Shown here: one piece after another, positions 42,619 through 51,151 of the stretch | Layout of the letters: each line of letters opens with the position of its first letter | Position numbering within the stretch: the stretch's first letter is position 1 | Source of the DNA: CAWDPQ01 sp049642465 | GTDB lineage: Bacteria > Acidobacteriota > Vicinamibacteria > Vicinamibacterales > 2-12-FULL-66-21 | Length of the DNA stretch: 64,000 nucleotides | NCBI GenBank assembly: GCA_049642465.1 | Contig: JBAROV010000171.1 | Span: 36,923-100,922 of the forward strand | Direction of reading: 5' to 3' | Position numbers and translations under genes: made by a program | The notes under the pieces: model-generated | The model's database searches: none | What the model saw: only the letters and a program-made list of their open reading frames with translations | What the model was told of the DNA's origin: nothing

Positions 42619-43641
42619 TTAGGACGCCTGGGTGATCGACCCCTGGCCCACGCGCGCATCGGGCTTTTGCGGTTGTTGCCGCTTCCGCCAGTAATCCATC
42701 GTCGAGACGCGGTGGACGCAACCGATCGTGCAGAGCGGCGCGCACCACTTCGGCGCCATGAACTCCCGCCGGATATCGTCAATGGTGTACGACGCCAGGG
42801 GGACGCCCGGGCACCCCCGCTGTTGCGAGCACCAGTGCACGAGACCGTTCTCGCAGATATAGAGGTAGCGCGCTCCGGCTCGGCAGTGCCAGTCGTTCGG
42901 CTTTCCGTCGGCCAGATTCGTCTGGAACTGGCGAATCCCCGAGTACAGGTTTTTCAACACCTGCCGCCGCCCGTTGATCCGCTGCATCACATCGTCGAAC
43001 ACCGAGCGTTCGACGGGACCGAGCGGTTTCAGAATGCCGAATCCATCGTGGATGATGCCGATCGATGTGGAGAAGCCGAGTTGACGCGCCCGGATATTGA
43101 TCGTCCGCGCGTCCTCCGGGTTCTTGATCCCGCCACCGAGTACCGAATTGATGTTGATATCGAAGTGAGCGTAGTCAGCGAGCCACTTGAGCTTGCCATC
43201 AAGCAGACGCAGGCTCTTTTTCGAGACTTCGTCGGGTTCGACGTTGTCGATACTGATTTGAAGATAATCGAGCCCGGCCGTGTTGAGCGCCTTGATCCTT
43301 TTTGGGGAGAGGAGATAGCCGTTCGTGATCAGTCCTGCAATCATCCCGTGATGCCGGACATGCGCAATCAATCGATCGAGATCCGGATGGAGCATCGGCT
43401 CGCCGCCGCTGAAGGCCACGACCGAGGTACCCAGCTCCGCAAGCTTGTCGATCCGGGCGAGCATCTCGGCGGTATCCACCGGCTCTGAAACCTTGTCGTA
43501 TTCGTTGCAATAGCCGCAGTCGATGTTGCAGCGGCGGATCGGGACGACGTGGACGAGAAGGGGATGCTCGGTGTGTGCCAGGCCTCGCGCGAACTCGCGC
43601 ACTGACCGCAGCTTACGGCTGGTCTTCCTCAAAAGGCGCAT
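42619..43641 (-). CDS. Radical SAM protein (SPASM-like)
   Basis: A 340-residue radical SAM enzyme. The [4Fe-4S] motif is CNIDCGYCNEY (CxxxCxxC), followed by the SAM signatures VAFSGGEPMLHPDL and LITNGYLLS. A C-terminal Cys set (CRAGARYLYICENGLVHWCSQQRGCPG ... CAPLCTIGC) suggests a SPASM-like auxiliary cluster. It may modify a peptide or small molecule. It follows a second radical SAM gene by 14 bp and precedes yajQ. Substrate unknown. Confidence 0.9.
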   Translation of the reverse strand: MRLLRKTSRKLRSVREFARGLAHTEHPLLVHVVPIRRCNIDCGYCNEYDKVSEPVDTAEMLARIDKLAELGTSVVAFSGGEPMLHPDLDRLIAHVRHHGMIAGLITNGYLLSPKRIKALNTAGLDYLQISIDNVEPDEVSKKSLRLLDGKLKWLADYAHFDININSVLGGGIKNPEDARTINIRARQLGFSTSIGIIHDGFGILKPLGPVERSVFDDVMQRINGRRQVLKNLYSGIRQFQTNLADGKPNDWHCRAGARYLYICENGLVHWCSQQRGCPGVPLASYTIDDIRREFMAPKWCAPLCTIGCVHRVSTMDYWRKRQQPQKPDARVGQGSITQAS

Positions 43642-43655
43642 TCAGCCGAAGTATA

Positions 43656-44633
43656 TCAGGTGGCTGTGCGCGTCCGCATGCGGCGGACCGTCTGTCCGAT
43701 GCGCAGCGAGTGCTCGAAAATCGCACCTACACGCAAGCCGCCTGGCAAGCGATGCCGTGACACTGCGCCCAGCGCGGCCGATGCGATACATCCGCAGTTG
43801 GCGCAATCGGGCTGGCCTCCGAACTGACAGGGCGTGATCTGTCGTGTGAAATCAGCAGAAATACACGTCGTCGTTTGCGCAAAGGTGCACTCCTCAGGCG
43901 ACGGTGGCGGGCTCGCCAGTACCGAGATCAGGCCCTGAGGCATTCGCAGCTTCGGAAACCGGTGCCGAAGATGCATCAGCGTCGCGACTACGCGCTGCCG
44001 ATCGGCCGGGAGCAATCGTTCTTCAGAGACTTCGCCGATCTGCGGCGTGTACAGGCTCACCCAGATTTGCCTGACGTCTTCGTTCACGGACCAGAACCGG
44101 ACGAACTCCTCCAGGTAGCCGTCGCGCTGCGCCTGTTGACGTGTGACAGTGCAGTGGACCGTAATCTGATGGCCGCGGATGTGCTTGAGAATTCGATCGT
44201 AAGTTGCCGGAGTGCGGCGGACGTCGTGCTCCGGCTGGAGGCCGTCGATGGAGACGACAATCTGCAGCCGCGGCAAGGTGCGCCACTCGGTCGGAATCGG
44301 TCTCACCGCGCTCGTGACGACCTGCGTGTAAATCCCCGCCTTTGCGAGTCGAGGCAGGATCTGATTGAGCTCGCGGAAGCGGACGAGTGGTTCGCCACCG
44401 ACGATGGACACGTGCAAGGGATTGTGCTCATCGATGAGTTTGAAGAATCGATCGACGAGCACGTCTCCCTTGTAATCGCTGACCTGCCGGAGTGTCACGT
44501 CGCCGCCGAGATGCTGGTCGCCATACGCATAACAGCCGGGGCACCGTAACGGGCATTCCCTTGTGATTTCGACCGAGAGCGCCGGCCGGTAGCCAAGCAG
44601 GATCCGTCCCCATGCCGTGACAATGCCTTCCAT
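43656..44633 (-). CDS. Radical SAM protein
   Basis: A 325-residue radical SAM enzyme. The cluster motif is CPLRCPGCYAYG (CxxxCxxC), with SIVGGEPLVRF and VTSAVRP as the SAM-binding signatures. A Cys-rich C-terminus (CTFAQTTTCIS...ITPCQFGGQPDCANCGCIAS) likely binds another cluster. First gene of the minus-strand unit. Paired radical SAM genes like these often act on the same precursor, but no precursor peptide gene is apparent nearby. Confidence 0.9.
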   Translation of the reverse strand: MEGIVTAWGRILLGYRPALSVEITRECPLRCPGCYAYGDQHLGGDVTLRQVSDYKGDVLVDRFFKLIDEHNPLHVSIVGGEPLVRFRELNQILPRLAKAGIYTQVVTSAVRPIPTEWRTLPRLQIVVSIDGLQPEHDVRRTPATYDRILKHIRGHQITVHCTVTRQQAQRDGYLEEFVRFWSVNEDVRQIWVSLYTPQIGEVSEERLLPADRQRVVATLMHLRHRFPKLRMPQGLISVLASPPPSPEECTFAQTTTCISADFTRQITPCQFGGQPDCANCGCIASAALGAVSRHRLPGGLRVGAIFEHSLRIGQTVRRMRTRTAT

Positions 44634-44829
44634 GCACGCGACTATATCATTTGCGAATTTGTCGCTGAGCTGATTGGCGGTAACTAGTTGGAACGGATGG
44701 GCTTACGCATTGGCTCAGCTTGCGTTCCGGCCCAAGGCGTGTTTCAATAAGCGTCTGCCCAATTTTCCCGGATTACGGTAAGCCCCTCGGTTCGAGGTGG
44801 GGCTGTGCCGCATCGGAGGCTGAGGTCGA

Positions 44830-45417
44830 ATGCAACACGAAGTACGCCCTACCGTTGTGCATCGCGAGTTGAATCGGCGACGGTTTTTGGGGATCGGAGC
44901 GGCCGCCACAGCCGCCGCGCTGATCGCGTCGCGTGCCCAGGCGGCGGCTGCCCCCAAAGCCGCTCCAGAACGGTTGCTCTCATTCTTCAACACTCATACC
45001 GGCGAGCGGTTGAAGACGTCGTATTGCTGCGGCGGCGTGTATCAACCCGAAGCCCTGAAGGAGATCAACCACATCCTCCGCGACTTTCGCGCGAACGAGA
45101 TCAAGCCGATCGATCCGAAGTTACTCGATCTGCTGCACGAGCTCGGCGGGACACTGGAGACGGATCAGCCGTTCCACATCATCTCGGGCTACCGGTCCCC
45201 GCAAACCAACGCGATGCTTCGCGAGCGCGGTGGATCTCATACCGGCGTCGCCAGTCATAGCCTGCACATGGACGGGAAGGCAATCGACATCCGAGTTCCA
45301 GGCGTGAACCTGGATCAGGTGCGCGCAGCTGCGCGTTCGCTGAAGCTCGGTGGTGTCGGCTACTATCCATCCTCGAATTTCGTCCACGTTGACACCGGCC
45401 GCGTCCGATTCTGGTAG
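44830..45417 (+). CDS. Tat-exported DUF882 (M15-like) protein
   Basis: A 195-residue protein with a twin-arginine signal (NRRRFLGIGAAATAAALIASRAQA) and the DUF882 peptidase-like domain: LSFFNTHTGERL, HIISGYRSPQTNAMLR, SHTGVASHSLHMDGKAIDIRVPG and a final HVDTGRVRFW. The SxHxxGxAxDI and HVDxG motifs are the Zn sites of YcbK-like LD-carboxypeptidase relatives, which act on peptidoglycan. In front lies about 190 bp with a small GC hairpin. Confidence 0.93.
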   Translation: MQHEVRPTVVHRELNRRRFLGIGAAATAAALIASRAQAAAAPKAAPERLLSFFNTHTGERLKTSYCCGGVYQPEALKEINHILRDFRANEIKPIDPKLLDLLHELGGTLETDQPFHIISGYRSPQTNAMLRERGGSHTGVASHSLHMDGKAIDIRVPGVNLDQVRAAARSLKLGGVGYYPSSNFVHVDTGRVRFW

Positions 45418-45419
45418 AG

Positions 45420-45487
45420 CACCCGCGGCCGCGGCGTGCGAGCGAAGCGAGACGAGCCGCAGCGAGCGGGGGTGCGGCCCCGCGAGC
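45420..45487 (+). repeat. GC-rich palindromic repeat downstream of DUF882
   Basis: Just after the DUF882 stop, CACCCGC (45420-45426) can pair with GCGGGGGTG (45466-45474). Between them is AGCGAAGCGAGACGAG and CAGCGAGCG, a 7-bp-phased GCGAGCG motif. It looks like a structured intergenic repeat and may terminate or stabilise the transcript. Confidence 0.4.
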
Positions 45488-45527
45488 ATTGAGAAAAGAA
45501 AGACAGGAGACAGAGGCAGACTAAGGT

Positions 45528-45920
45528 GTGATTGAGAAACGCCGCTCCGGGATCCAGGGCTGGGGAGTGTTTGCGACTCAGCGCATTACCAAGAACACAC
45601 GAATCATCCATTACGCCGGGGAAAAGATCACGAATCAGGAGAGCCTGCGCCGCGAAAAGCGGTACCTGAAAAAGGGGCACATCTGGTGCTTCAAGCTCAA
45701 TCACCTGTACGTGCGCGATGCGGCCGTCGGCGGCAACATCGCCCGCTACATCAATCACTCCTGCAAGCCAAACTGCTACACGCAGGTCATCGGGGACACT
45801 GTCTGGATCCGCGCCGCCAGGAACCTCCGCCGGGGCGAAGAGCTCACCTACGATTATTCGACTGACGGCGTCGGCTCTGTTCGGTGTCGCTGCCGCCCGG
45901 GTTGCACGACGATGTTGTAG
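45528..45920 (+). CDS. SET-domain protein methyltransferase
   Basis: A 130-residue SET domain starting at a GTG. Motifs in order: GIQGWGVFATQRITKNTRIIHYAGEKI, YINHSCKPNCYTQ (NHSCxPNC), GEELTYDY and a post-SET-like CRCRPGC. These form the SAM site and the lysine channel of SET lysine methyltransferases. Bacterial SET-only proteins are scattered and may modify chromatin-like or ribosomal proteins; the target here is unknown. Its stop is followed by two GCTTCCA heptamers. Confidence 0.88.
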   Translation: MIEKRRSGIQGWGVFATQRITKNTRIIHYAGEKITNQESLRREKRYLKKGHIWCFKLNHLYVRDAAVGGNIARYINHSCKPNCYTQVIGDTVWIRAARNLRRGEELTYDYSTDGVGSVRCRCRPGCTTML

Positions 45921-45943
45921 GCTTCCAGCTTCCAGTTAATTAG

Positions 45944-46612
45944 ATGGTGGTCATTTATCTCCACGGGTTCGCATCGTCGGCCCAATCGTCGAAAGCCACT
46001 TACCTTGCCGCCAAACTCCGTGAGCGCGGTATCGATCTGTGGACGCCGGACTTCAATGAGCCGGAGTTTTCGACGCTGACGATCAGCCGAATGATCGATC
46101 AGGTCGGCAGGTTGATGAACCAGCACCGCGGCCTACCGGTTACGCTGATCGGATCCAGCCTCGGAGGGTTCGTGGCGATTCAAACCGCTTTGATGCATCC
46201 GGACCGGATTGCTCGCCTCATCCTTCTCGCACCGGCACTCGATCTGAGGACGGGGCCTCCAGGCGATCGCAGTCTCGCTGAATGGAAACGGACGAACAGG
46301 CTGGACGTGTTCCACTATGCATACGGCCGGGTCATGGCGCTCCAATACGCCCTCTATGCTGACGCACAGACCTACGACTCAATGAATGCGTCGTTGAAGA
46401 TGCCCGTTCAGGTCTTTCAGGGCCGGAGGGATACCGCAGTCGATCCTGCGGCCGTGGAACGCTGGGCCACAGTGCGACCCAACGTTGAGCTGCATCTGCT
46501 GGACGATGACCACCAGTTGGGCAGTAGTCTCGATTACATATGGAGCGGGGTCGAGAAGTTCTTTCCTACCAGCAAATCCCGGAGTATTGCGCCGGAATCT
46601 CCTCAGGGGTGA
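45944..46612 (+). CDS. Alpha/beta hydrolase (YqiA-like esterase)
   Basis: A 222-residue alpha/beta hydrolase. It opens MVVIYLHGFASSAQSSKATYLAAKLRERGIDLWTPDFNEPEFS, has the nucleophile elbow GSSLGG, an Asp in GRRDTAVDP and a His near DDDHQLG, completing the triad. It resembles the YqiA/YcfP group. Its last 47 bp overlap the 3' end of the convergent algD-like gene. Confidence 0.88.
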   Translation: MVVIYLHGFASSAQSSKATYLAAKLRERGIDLWTPDFNEPEFSTLTISRMIDQVGRLMNQHRGLPVTLIGSSLGGFVAIQTALMHPDRIARLILLAPALDLRTGPPGDRSLAEWKRTNRLDVFHYAYGRVMALQYALYADAQTYDSMNASLKMPVQVFQGRRDTAVDPAAVERWATVRPNVELHLLDDDHQLGSSLDYIWSGVEKFFPTSKSRSIAPESPQG

Positions 46613-47885
46613 CGCCTTTCACGCGAACGAGGTCGATGACGATCTGGTCGGGGCGTGTTCTCTTGAGCGCGTCGGCGAATTCAGGCGACGCATTCCCCAC
46701 CACGATCACCTCTGATTTCTCGAGGACAGTGTCGAGCGTTTCACACAAGAGCGAGGAGAGGTGGGGAATCTGCTTGGTGATGTATTCCCTGTTTGCCCCC
46801 ACGAGCTTCGCCAGCGAGACGTTCCTGTCGTAGATGCAGAGCTGGTAACCCTTGCCGAGCAGTGCCTCAGCGAGGATTACGATCGGGCTCTCGCGGAGAT
46901 CGTCGGTTCCGGCCTTGAAGCTGAACCCGAGCAGACCGACCGTCTTCTTTCCGGTTTCGACGACCATGTCAACCGCCTGCTGAATCTGCAGCTGGTTGCT
47001 GCCGAGGATTGATTGGATGACCGGCATCTCCAGGTCGAGTTCCTTGGCGCGGTACTGCATGGCTCGTACGTCCTTCGGCAAGCAGGATCCACCGAAGGCA
47101 AACCCGGGTTTCATGTAGTACGACGACAGATTCAACTTCTCGTCCTGGCAGAAGATCTCCATCACCTCGTGACTGTCGATGTCCAGCCGCTTGCAGAGGT
47201 TCCCGACCTCGTTTGCGAACGTCACCTTCAGCGCGTGCCAGGTATTGCTGGCGTACTTGATCATCTCCGCCGTCCGTATGCTGGTGGTGACGAGTGGCGC
47301 CTCCACAGTGGTGTAGAGCGCCTCGGTGGGCTGTGAATCGGATCGGTAGTTGTGGCCCACGAGCGTCATGGGCGGGTTGCGAAAATCGTGAATCGCGGTC
47401 CCTTCCCGTAGAAATTCAGGATTCACGGTTACGCCGAAGCCCGTGCCGTACGCCTTACCTGACGCGCGTTCGAGCGCGGGTATGACAATGCCATGCGTGG
47501 TACCGGGGAGCACCGTGCTCCTGACCACGACGACATGATAGGTGTCCTTATCGCGGAGTGCCTGCCCGATCTGCTCGCACACGCGCTCGAGGTAGGTGAG
47601 GTCGAGGCTGCCATTCCGACGGCTCGGGGTGCCCACGCAGATAAGCGACAGATCCGTAGAGGCGATCGCTTCCGCCGTGCTTGTCGTGGCCCGCAGCCGG
47701 CCGTTGGCCCGGTTCGCTCGAATCAGATCGTCGAGACCCTTTTCTACAATGGGGCTGCGCCCCTCGTTGAGGCTCGCCACTTTGTCGGGATTCACGTCGA
47801 CGCCGACGACAGTATGACCGTCGCCCGCGAACGAGGCGGCCGAAACGCTCCCGACATATCCGAGACCAAAAACTGACACGTTCAT
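46566..47885 (-). CDS. GDP-mannose/UDP-glucose 6-dehydrogenase (AlgD-like)
   Basis: A 439-residue NAD-dependent nucleotide-sugar 6-dehydrogenase that forms a uronate. Features: FGLGYVGSVSAASFAGDGHTVVGVDVN (NAD fold), NPEFLREGTAIHDFRNPPMTLVG, the catalytic Cys in FAFGGSCLPKDV, and a C-terminal Rossmann half. NPEFLREGTAIHDF and WHALKVTFANEVGNLC favour the AlgD (GDP-mannose) branch, but UDP-glucose dehydrogenase cannot be excluded. I used the ATG at 47885; a GTG two codons earlier overlaps the stop of the glycosyltransferase. Last gene of the 15-kb polysaccharide operon. Confidence 0.92.
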   Translation of the reverse strand: MNVSVFGLGYVGSVSAASFAGDGHTVVGVDVNPDKVASLNEGRSPIVEKGLDDLIRANRANGRLRATTSTAEAIASTDLSLICVGTPSRRNGSLDLTYLERVCEQIGQALRDKDTYHVVVVRSTVLPGTTHGIVIPALERASGKAYGTGFGVTVNPEFLREGTAIHDFRNPPMTLVGHNYRSDSQPTEALYTTVEAPLVTTSIRTAEMIKYASNTWHALKVTFANEVGNLCKRLDIDSHEVMEIFCQDEKLNLSSYYMKPGFAFGGSCLPKDVRAMQYRAKELDLEMPVIQSILGSNQLQIQQAVDMVVETGKKTVGLLGFSFKAGTDDLRESPIVILAEALLGKGYQLCIYDRNVSLAKLVGANREYITKQIPHLSSLLCETLDTVLEKSEVIVVGNASPEFADALKRTRPDQIVIDLVRVKGVTPEEIPAQYSGICW

Positions 47886-47887
47886 AG

Positions 47888-49183
47888 TCACATGCTCCCT
47901 ACCAGGGTCTCTTCGGTGCGCGTTGTCTTGCCGCGGTGAGCGTTGGCGGTGGCCCGCTCGCTCGAAGGCACGTCTCCATCTCGGACGCGGTGCAGCGCGC
48001 GCTCGAAGTCCGCGGCCACGGCCGACCAGTCATACCGTTCGACGACGAGACGGCGGGCCTCTGATTCGATTTGCCTGCGCATCCCGGAATCGCGAAGCAG
48101 TCTGACGACCGTGCCGGCAAATGCCTGAGGGTCATCCGCAATCACAATGTTTCGTCCGGGTGTGACCGGCAGTCCTTCGGCTCCAATCGTCGTGGACACG
48201 ACAGCCTTCCCCATGGCCATCGCTTCGAAGATCTTGAGTCGCGTGCCGCCGCCGATTCTGAGTGGTACGACGTAGACGGTTCCCGCCGCGACATGCGGCC
48301 TGACGTCATCCACCCGGCCGGTGACAGTGATGCCGTTGCGATCCGCGAGCCGCTGCACCGCCGGCGTGGGCGCGCGGCCAATGATGCTGAGCGTGACATC
48401 CGGGACTGCGGTGCGGATGTGCGGCAGGATGTCGTTCACAAAAAACAGCATCCCGTCCTCGTTTGGCAGCCAGTCCATCGACCCGGTGAAGACCAGGTGC
48501 TGGCCGGCGCTCGGCGACGGGGCAGGGCTGAAATATCCGGTATCGACGCCTGTCTGAACCACGTGAATGGGTCGGCGCACCGCGGTTGGGTACAACCGGT
48601 TGAACGTCTCTCGGTCCGCGTCGGAGACGGCGAGCACCAGGTCGAACCGGTGCAAGGCGTTTCGCTCGAAACGCCGCATGCGATGCCATTGTTGCTTCAG
48701 CAGCCAACGACTGAGGACATTCCTGGCGTTCTCGGTATGCCGGCGCCAGATCTCGGCTTCCACGTTGTGCGTAAACAGGATGGCCGGACACGGCAGGCGT
48801 TCCGGCATGTTGATCGAGGGAACCAGGAAATCGCAGACCACCAGGTCGAACGACTCAGATCCCAGAAGGGCAGCAAGTCGCTGGCGGAACGCGTCGGAGC
48901 GGTACTTTGCGACGGCATAGGGAGCAGGCTCGGTGAGATGCCTGGCCGCGTCGACATAGAACCGCGCCGTGCCTTTTGCTGCGTCCGTGCGCGGAACGGT
49001 TTCCAGACGCCTGGACACCTTGCGCATCCCGTCGTGGTCCGCAGTCGTTTGCGACGGATCGGCAAAGGACAAATAGGTGATGTCGTGCTGTTTCGCCAGC
49101 CCACGCATGATGTGCCACGTGCGCAGCTTGCCTCCTTTGTCGAGCGGCAACAGCAGATTCGCGTTCAGCCAGAGAATCTTCAT
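47888..49183 (-). CDS. Family 4-type glycosyltransferase
   Basis: A 431-residue GT-B glycosyltransferase. It starts MKILWLNANLLLPLDKGGKLRTWHIMRGLAKQHDITYLSF, and its donor-binding half has the usual VPLRIGGGTRLKIFEAMAMGKAVVSTTIGAEGL with an EAMAMGK acidic motif. It resembles the glycosyltransferases of PEP-CTERM/exosortase-associated exopolysaccharide loci. Its ATG overlaps the stop of the amidotransferase gene upstream (ATGA). A longer upstream frame overlaps that gene and is not used. Confidence 0.88.
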   Translation of the reverse strand: MKILWLNANLLLPLDKGGKLRTWHIMRGLAKQHDITYLSFADPSQTTADHDGMRKVSRRLETVPRTDAAKGTARFYVDAARHLTEPAPYAVAKYRSDAFRQRLAALLGSESFDLVVCDFLVPSINMPERLPCPAILFTHNVEAEIWRRHTENARNVLSRWLLKQQWHRMRRFERNALHRFDLVLAVSDADRETFNRLYPTAVRRPIHVVQTGVDTGYFSPAPSPSAGQHLVFTGSMDWLPNEDGMLFFVNDILPHIRTAVPDVTLSIIGRAPTPAVQRLADRNGITVTGRVDDVRPHVAAGTVYVVPLRIGGGTRLKIFEAMAMGKAVVSTTIGAEGLPVTPGRNIVIADDPQAFAGTVVRLLRDSGMRRQIESEARRLVVERYDWSAVAADFERALHRVRDGDVPSSERATANAHRGKTTRTEETLVGSM

Positions 49184-51150
49184 GCCACCGCCTGTCTCGG
49201 CTCCGCAGCGACGGAGGAGGTCGTTCGAACTTCTGGTAACACCTGGACGGCCTCGCCATCGATAAACGTGCGATACCAGAGCTCCAGGTTGAGGAGGCTC
49301 CAGATGGCGTCGGTGCCGTTGACGTTTCCGGCGACGTGCGCGTCCAGAAGACGTTCGACCGCAGTTGCGTTGATGAGGCCACGCTCGCGGCTGCGCGAGT
49401 CGAGCAGTACGTCGCGTGCAACGGCGTTCCACGGCCCGCGCATCCAAATGCCGAACGGGACAGGGAAGCCCATCTTCGGCCGCGAGAGGATGGCCGGCGG
49501 CAGGACCTCACGGATCGCTTCGCGGAGAATCCATTTCGTTTTGAAGCCCCGCAACTTGAGACGATCCGGCAGCAGGGCCGCGAATTCCACAAGCTTGTGG
49601 TCGAGGAACGGCACGCGGCTCTCGATCGACGCCGCCATGCTCATCTGGTCCTGCTTCATCAGCAGCTCAACCAGATACGTCTTGATGTCGGCGTATAACA
49701 GGCGATCGAGGAGCGTGCTGCGTCCGTTCGGCGCGTCGAAGTAAGCGCGTGACGGCCCGTAAGCGCGCTCGGGCGAGACCAACGAGGCGACCGCCCCCGA
49801 CAACAGCGACCGCTGGCGGTCGAGGCCCATCGCAGCGAAGTTGTCGAAGAACAAGGCCTCCGGCGTGACCGCTCGCGCGAGGAACGACCGCGACGCGTAC
49901 CGATTCAGGGCCGAGGGCAGGTGGGGCACAAGAGCACCGGCAACCCAGGAGCGCACGGGGCCGGGCACCTTGCCATAGAGTTCGCCGAGATTCCAGTTGA
50001 CGAGGGCTCGCGGGTATTTCCCGTACCCGGCGAGTAGCTCGTCGCTGCCCTCACCAGTCAGCACGACCTTCACGTGTTTGGCGGCCAGCTGTGACACGAA
50101 GTACAACGGGACGCTGGACGTGTGGGCGATGGGCTCGTCTTCGTGCCAAATCAGCCGCGGCAGCGCGCCGAAGAAGTCGGATTCATCGATGACGATCTCA
50201 TGCGCATCCGCGCCGATGGCGGTCGAGACCTGCCGCGCGTATTCCAGCTCGCTGAACGCGCGATCGCTGAATGCGACCGAGAACGTCTGCAGCGGCCGGT
50301 CGATCATCCGGGCCATCAGAGCCGCGATCGCACTGCTGTCGAGTCCGCCGGACAGGAACATGCCGAGCGGCACGTCAGCCATCAGACGAATACGGACGGA
50401 CTCCTCCAGGAGATCGCGGAAACGGCGGACGGCGTCGGCTTCCGTAAGCTTCTCGGCCGGATTCTCATCCTCCCGAACCGGCACGTCCCAGTACTGCCGT
50501 ATTCGGACTCGCCCATCCTGGAACACGAGCACGTGACCGGGCATGAGCCGGTGGATGCCCTTGAAGAGCGTGTGTGGTCCTGCGAGCGATCGCGTGCTCA
50601 GTTGCTCGGGGAGCTTCGATGCATCGGCTTCAGCCTTCACGAGGCCACTCTGCAGAATCGACTTGATCTCCGACGCGAAGAGCAGACGTCCGGACGCCAT
50701 CGCCCAGTACAAAGGCTTGACGCCCAAACGATCGCGAGCGAGCAACAGACGCTTGCGCGGGCCGTCCCAAATGGCGAAGGCGAACATGCCACGCAGCCGC
50801 TCGACGCACGCGTCACCCCACTGTTCGTAGGCGTGGACAATCGTCTCGGTGTCAGACCGGGTGCGATATCGATGTCCAGCGGACTCCAGCTCCGGACGAA
50901 TCGACGCGTGGTTGTAAATCTCGCCGTTGAAGACGATCCAGACGGATTCGTCTTCGTTGGCGAGCGGCTGGTGCCCGGTGGCCAGATCGACGATGCTCAA
51001 GCGGCGATGGCCGAGCGCTGCGTGCTCGTCAACGAACAGCCCCGCGTCATCCGGGCCGCGATGTGCGATGACGTCGCGCATCATGACGGTCCTGGCGCGT
51101 TCGTCGGCGTGCAGCGCGTCGGACGCGACGATGCCAACAATGCCGCACAT
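49180..51150 (-). CDS. Asparagine-synthetase-type amidotransferase 1
   Basis: A 656-residue protein with the N-terminal glutaminase (Cys2 of MCGIVGIVASD is the nucleophile; RHRGPDDAG-type and NGEIYN motifs) and the C-terminal synthetase domain (VPLGMFLSGGLDSSAIAAL, the PP-loop SGGxDS). I chose the ATG at 51150 so that Cys becomes residue 2; the in-frame TTG three codons upstream would not. In polysaccharide loci such proteins amidate uronic acids rather than make asparagine. First of three paralogues in this operon; it is separated from the next by 1 bp. Confidence 0.93.
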   Translation of the reverse strand: MCGIVGIVASDALHADERARTVMMRDVIAHRGPDDAGLFVDEHAALGHRRLSIVDLATGHQPLANEDESVWIVFNGEIYNHASIRPELESAGHRYRTRSDTETIVHAYEQWGDACVERLRGMFAFAIWDGPRKRLLLARDRLGVKPLYWAMASGRLLFASEIKSILQSGLVKAEADASKLPEQLSTRSLAGPHTLFKGIHRLMPGHVLVFQDGRVRIRQYWDVPVREDENPAEKLTEADAVRRFRDLLEESVRIRLMADVPLGMFLSGGLDSSAIAALMARMIDRPLQTFSVAFSDRAFSELEYARQVSTAIGADAHEIVIDESDFFGALPRLIWHEDEPIAHTSSVPLYFVSQLAAKHVKVVLTGEGSDELLAGYGKYPRALVNWNLGELYGKVPGPVRSWVAGALVPHLPSALNRYASRSFLARAVTPEALFFDNFAAMGLDRQRSLLSGAVASLVSPERAYGPSRAYFDAPNGRSTLLDRLLYADIKTYLVELLMKQDQMSMAASIESRVPFLDHKLVEFAALLPDRLKLRGFKTKWILREAIREVLPPAILSRPKMGFPVPFGIWMRGPWNAVARDVLLDSRSRERGLINATAVERLLDAHVAGNVNGTDAIWSLLNLELWYRTFIDGEAVQVLPEVRTTSSVAAEPRQAVA

Positions 51151-51151
51151 G

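Noticed and set aside
48071..49744. 557-codon open frame on the plus strand
   Set aside because: Lies antisense to the glycosyltransferase and amidotransferase with clear motifs; no recognisable domain or ribosome site.
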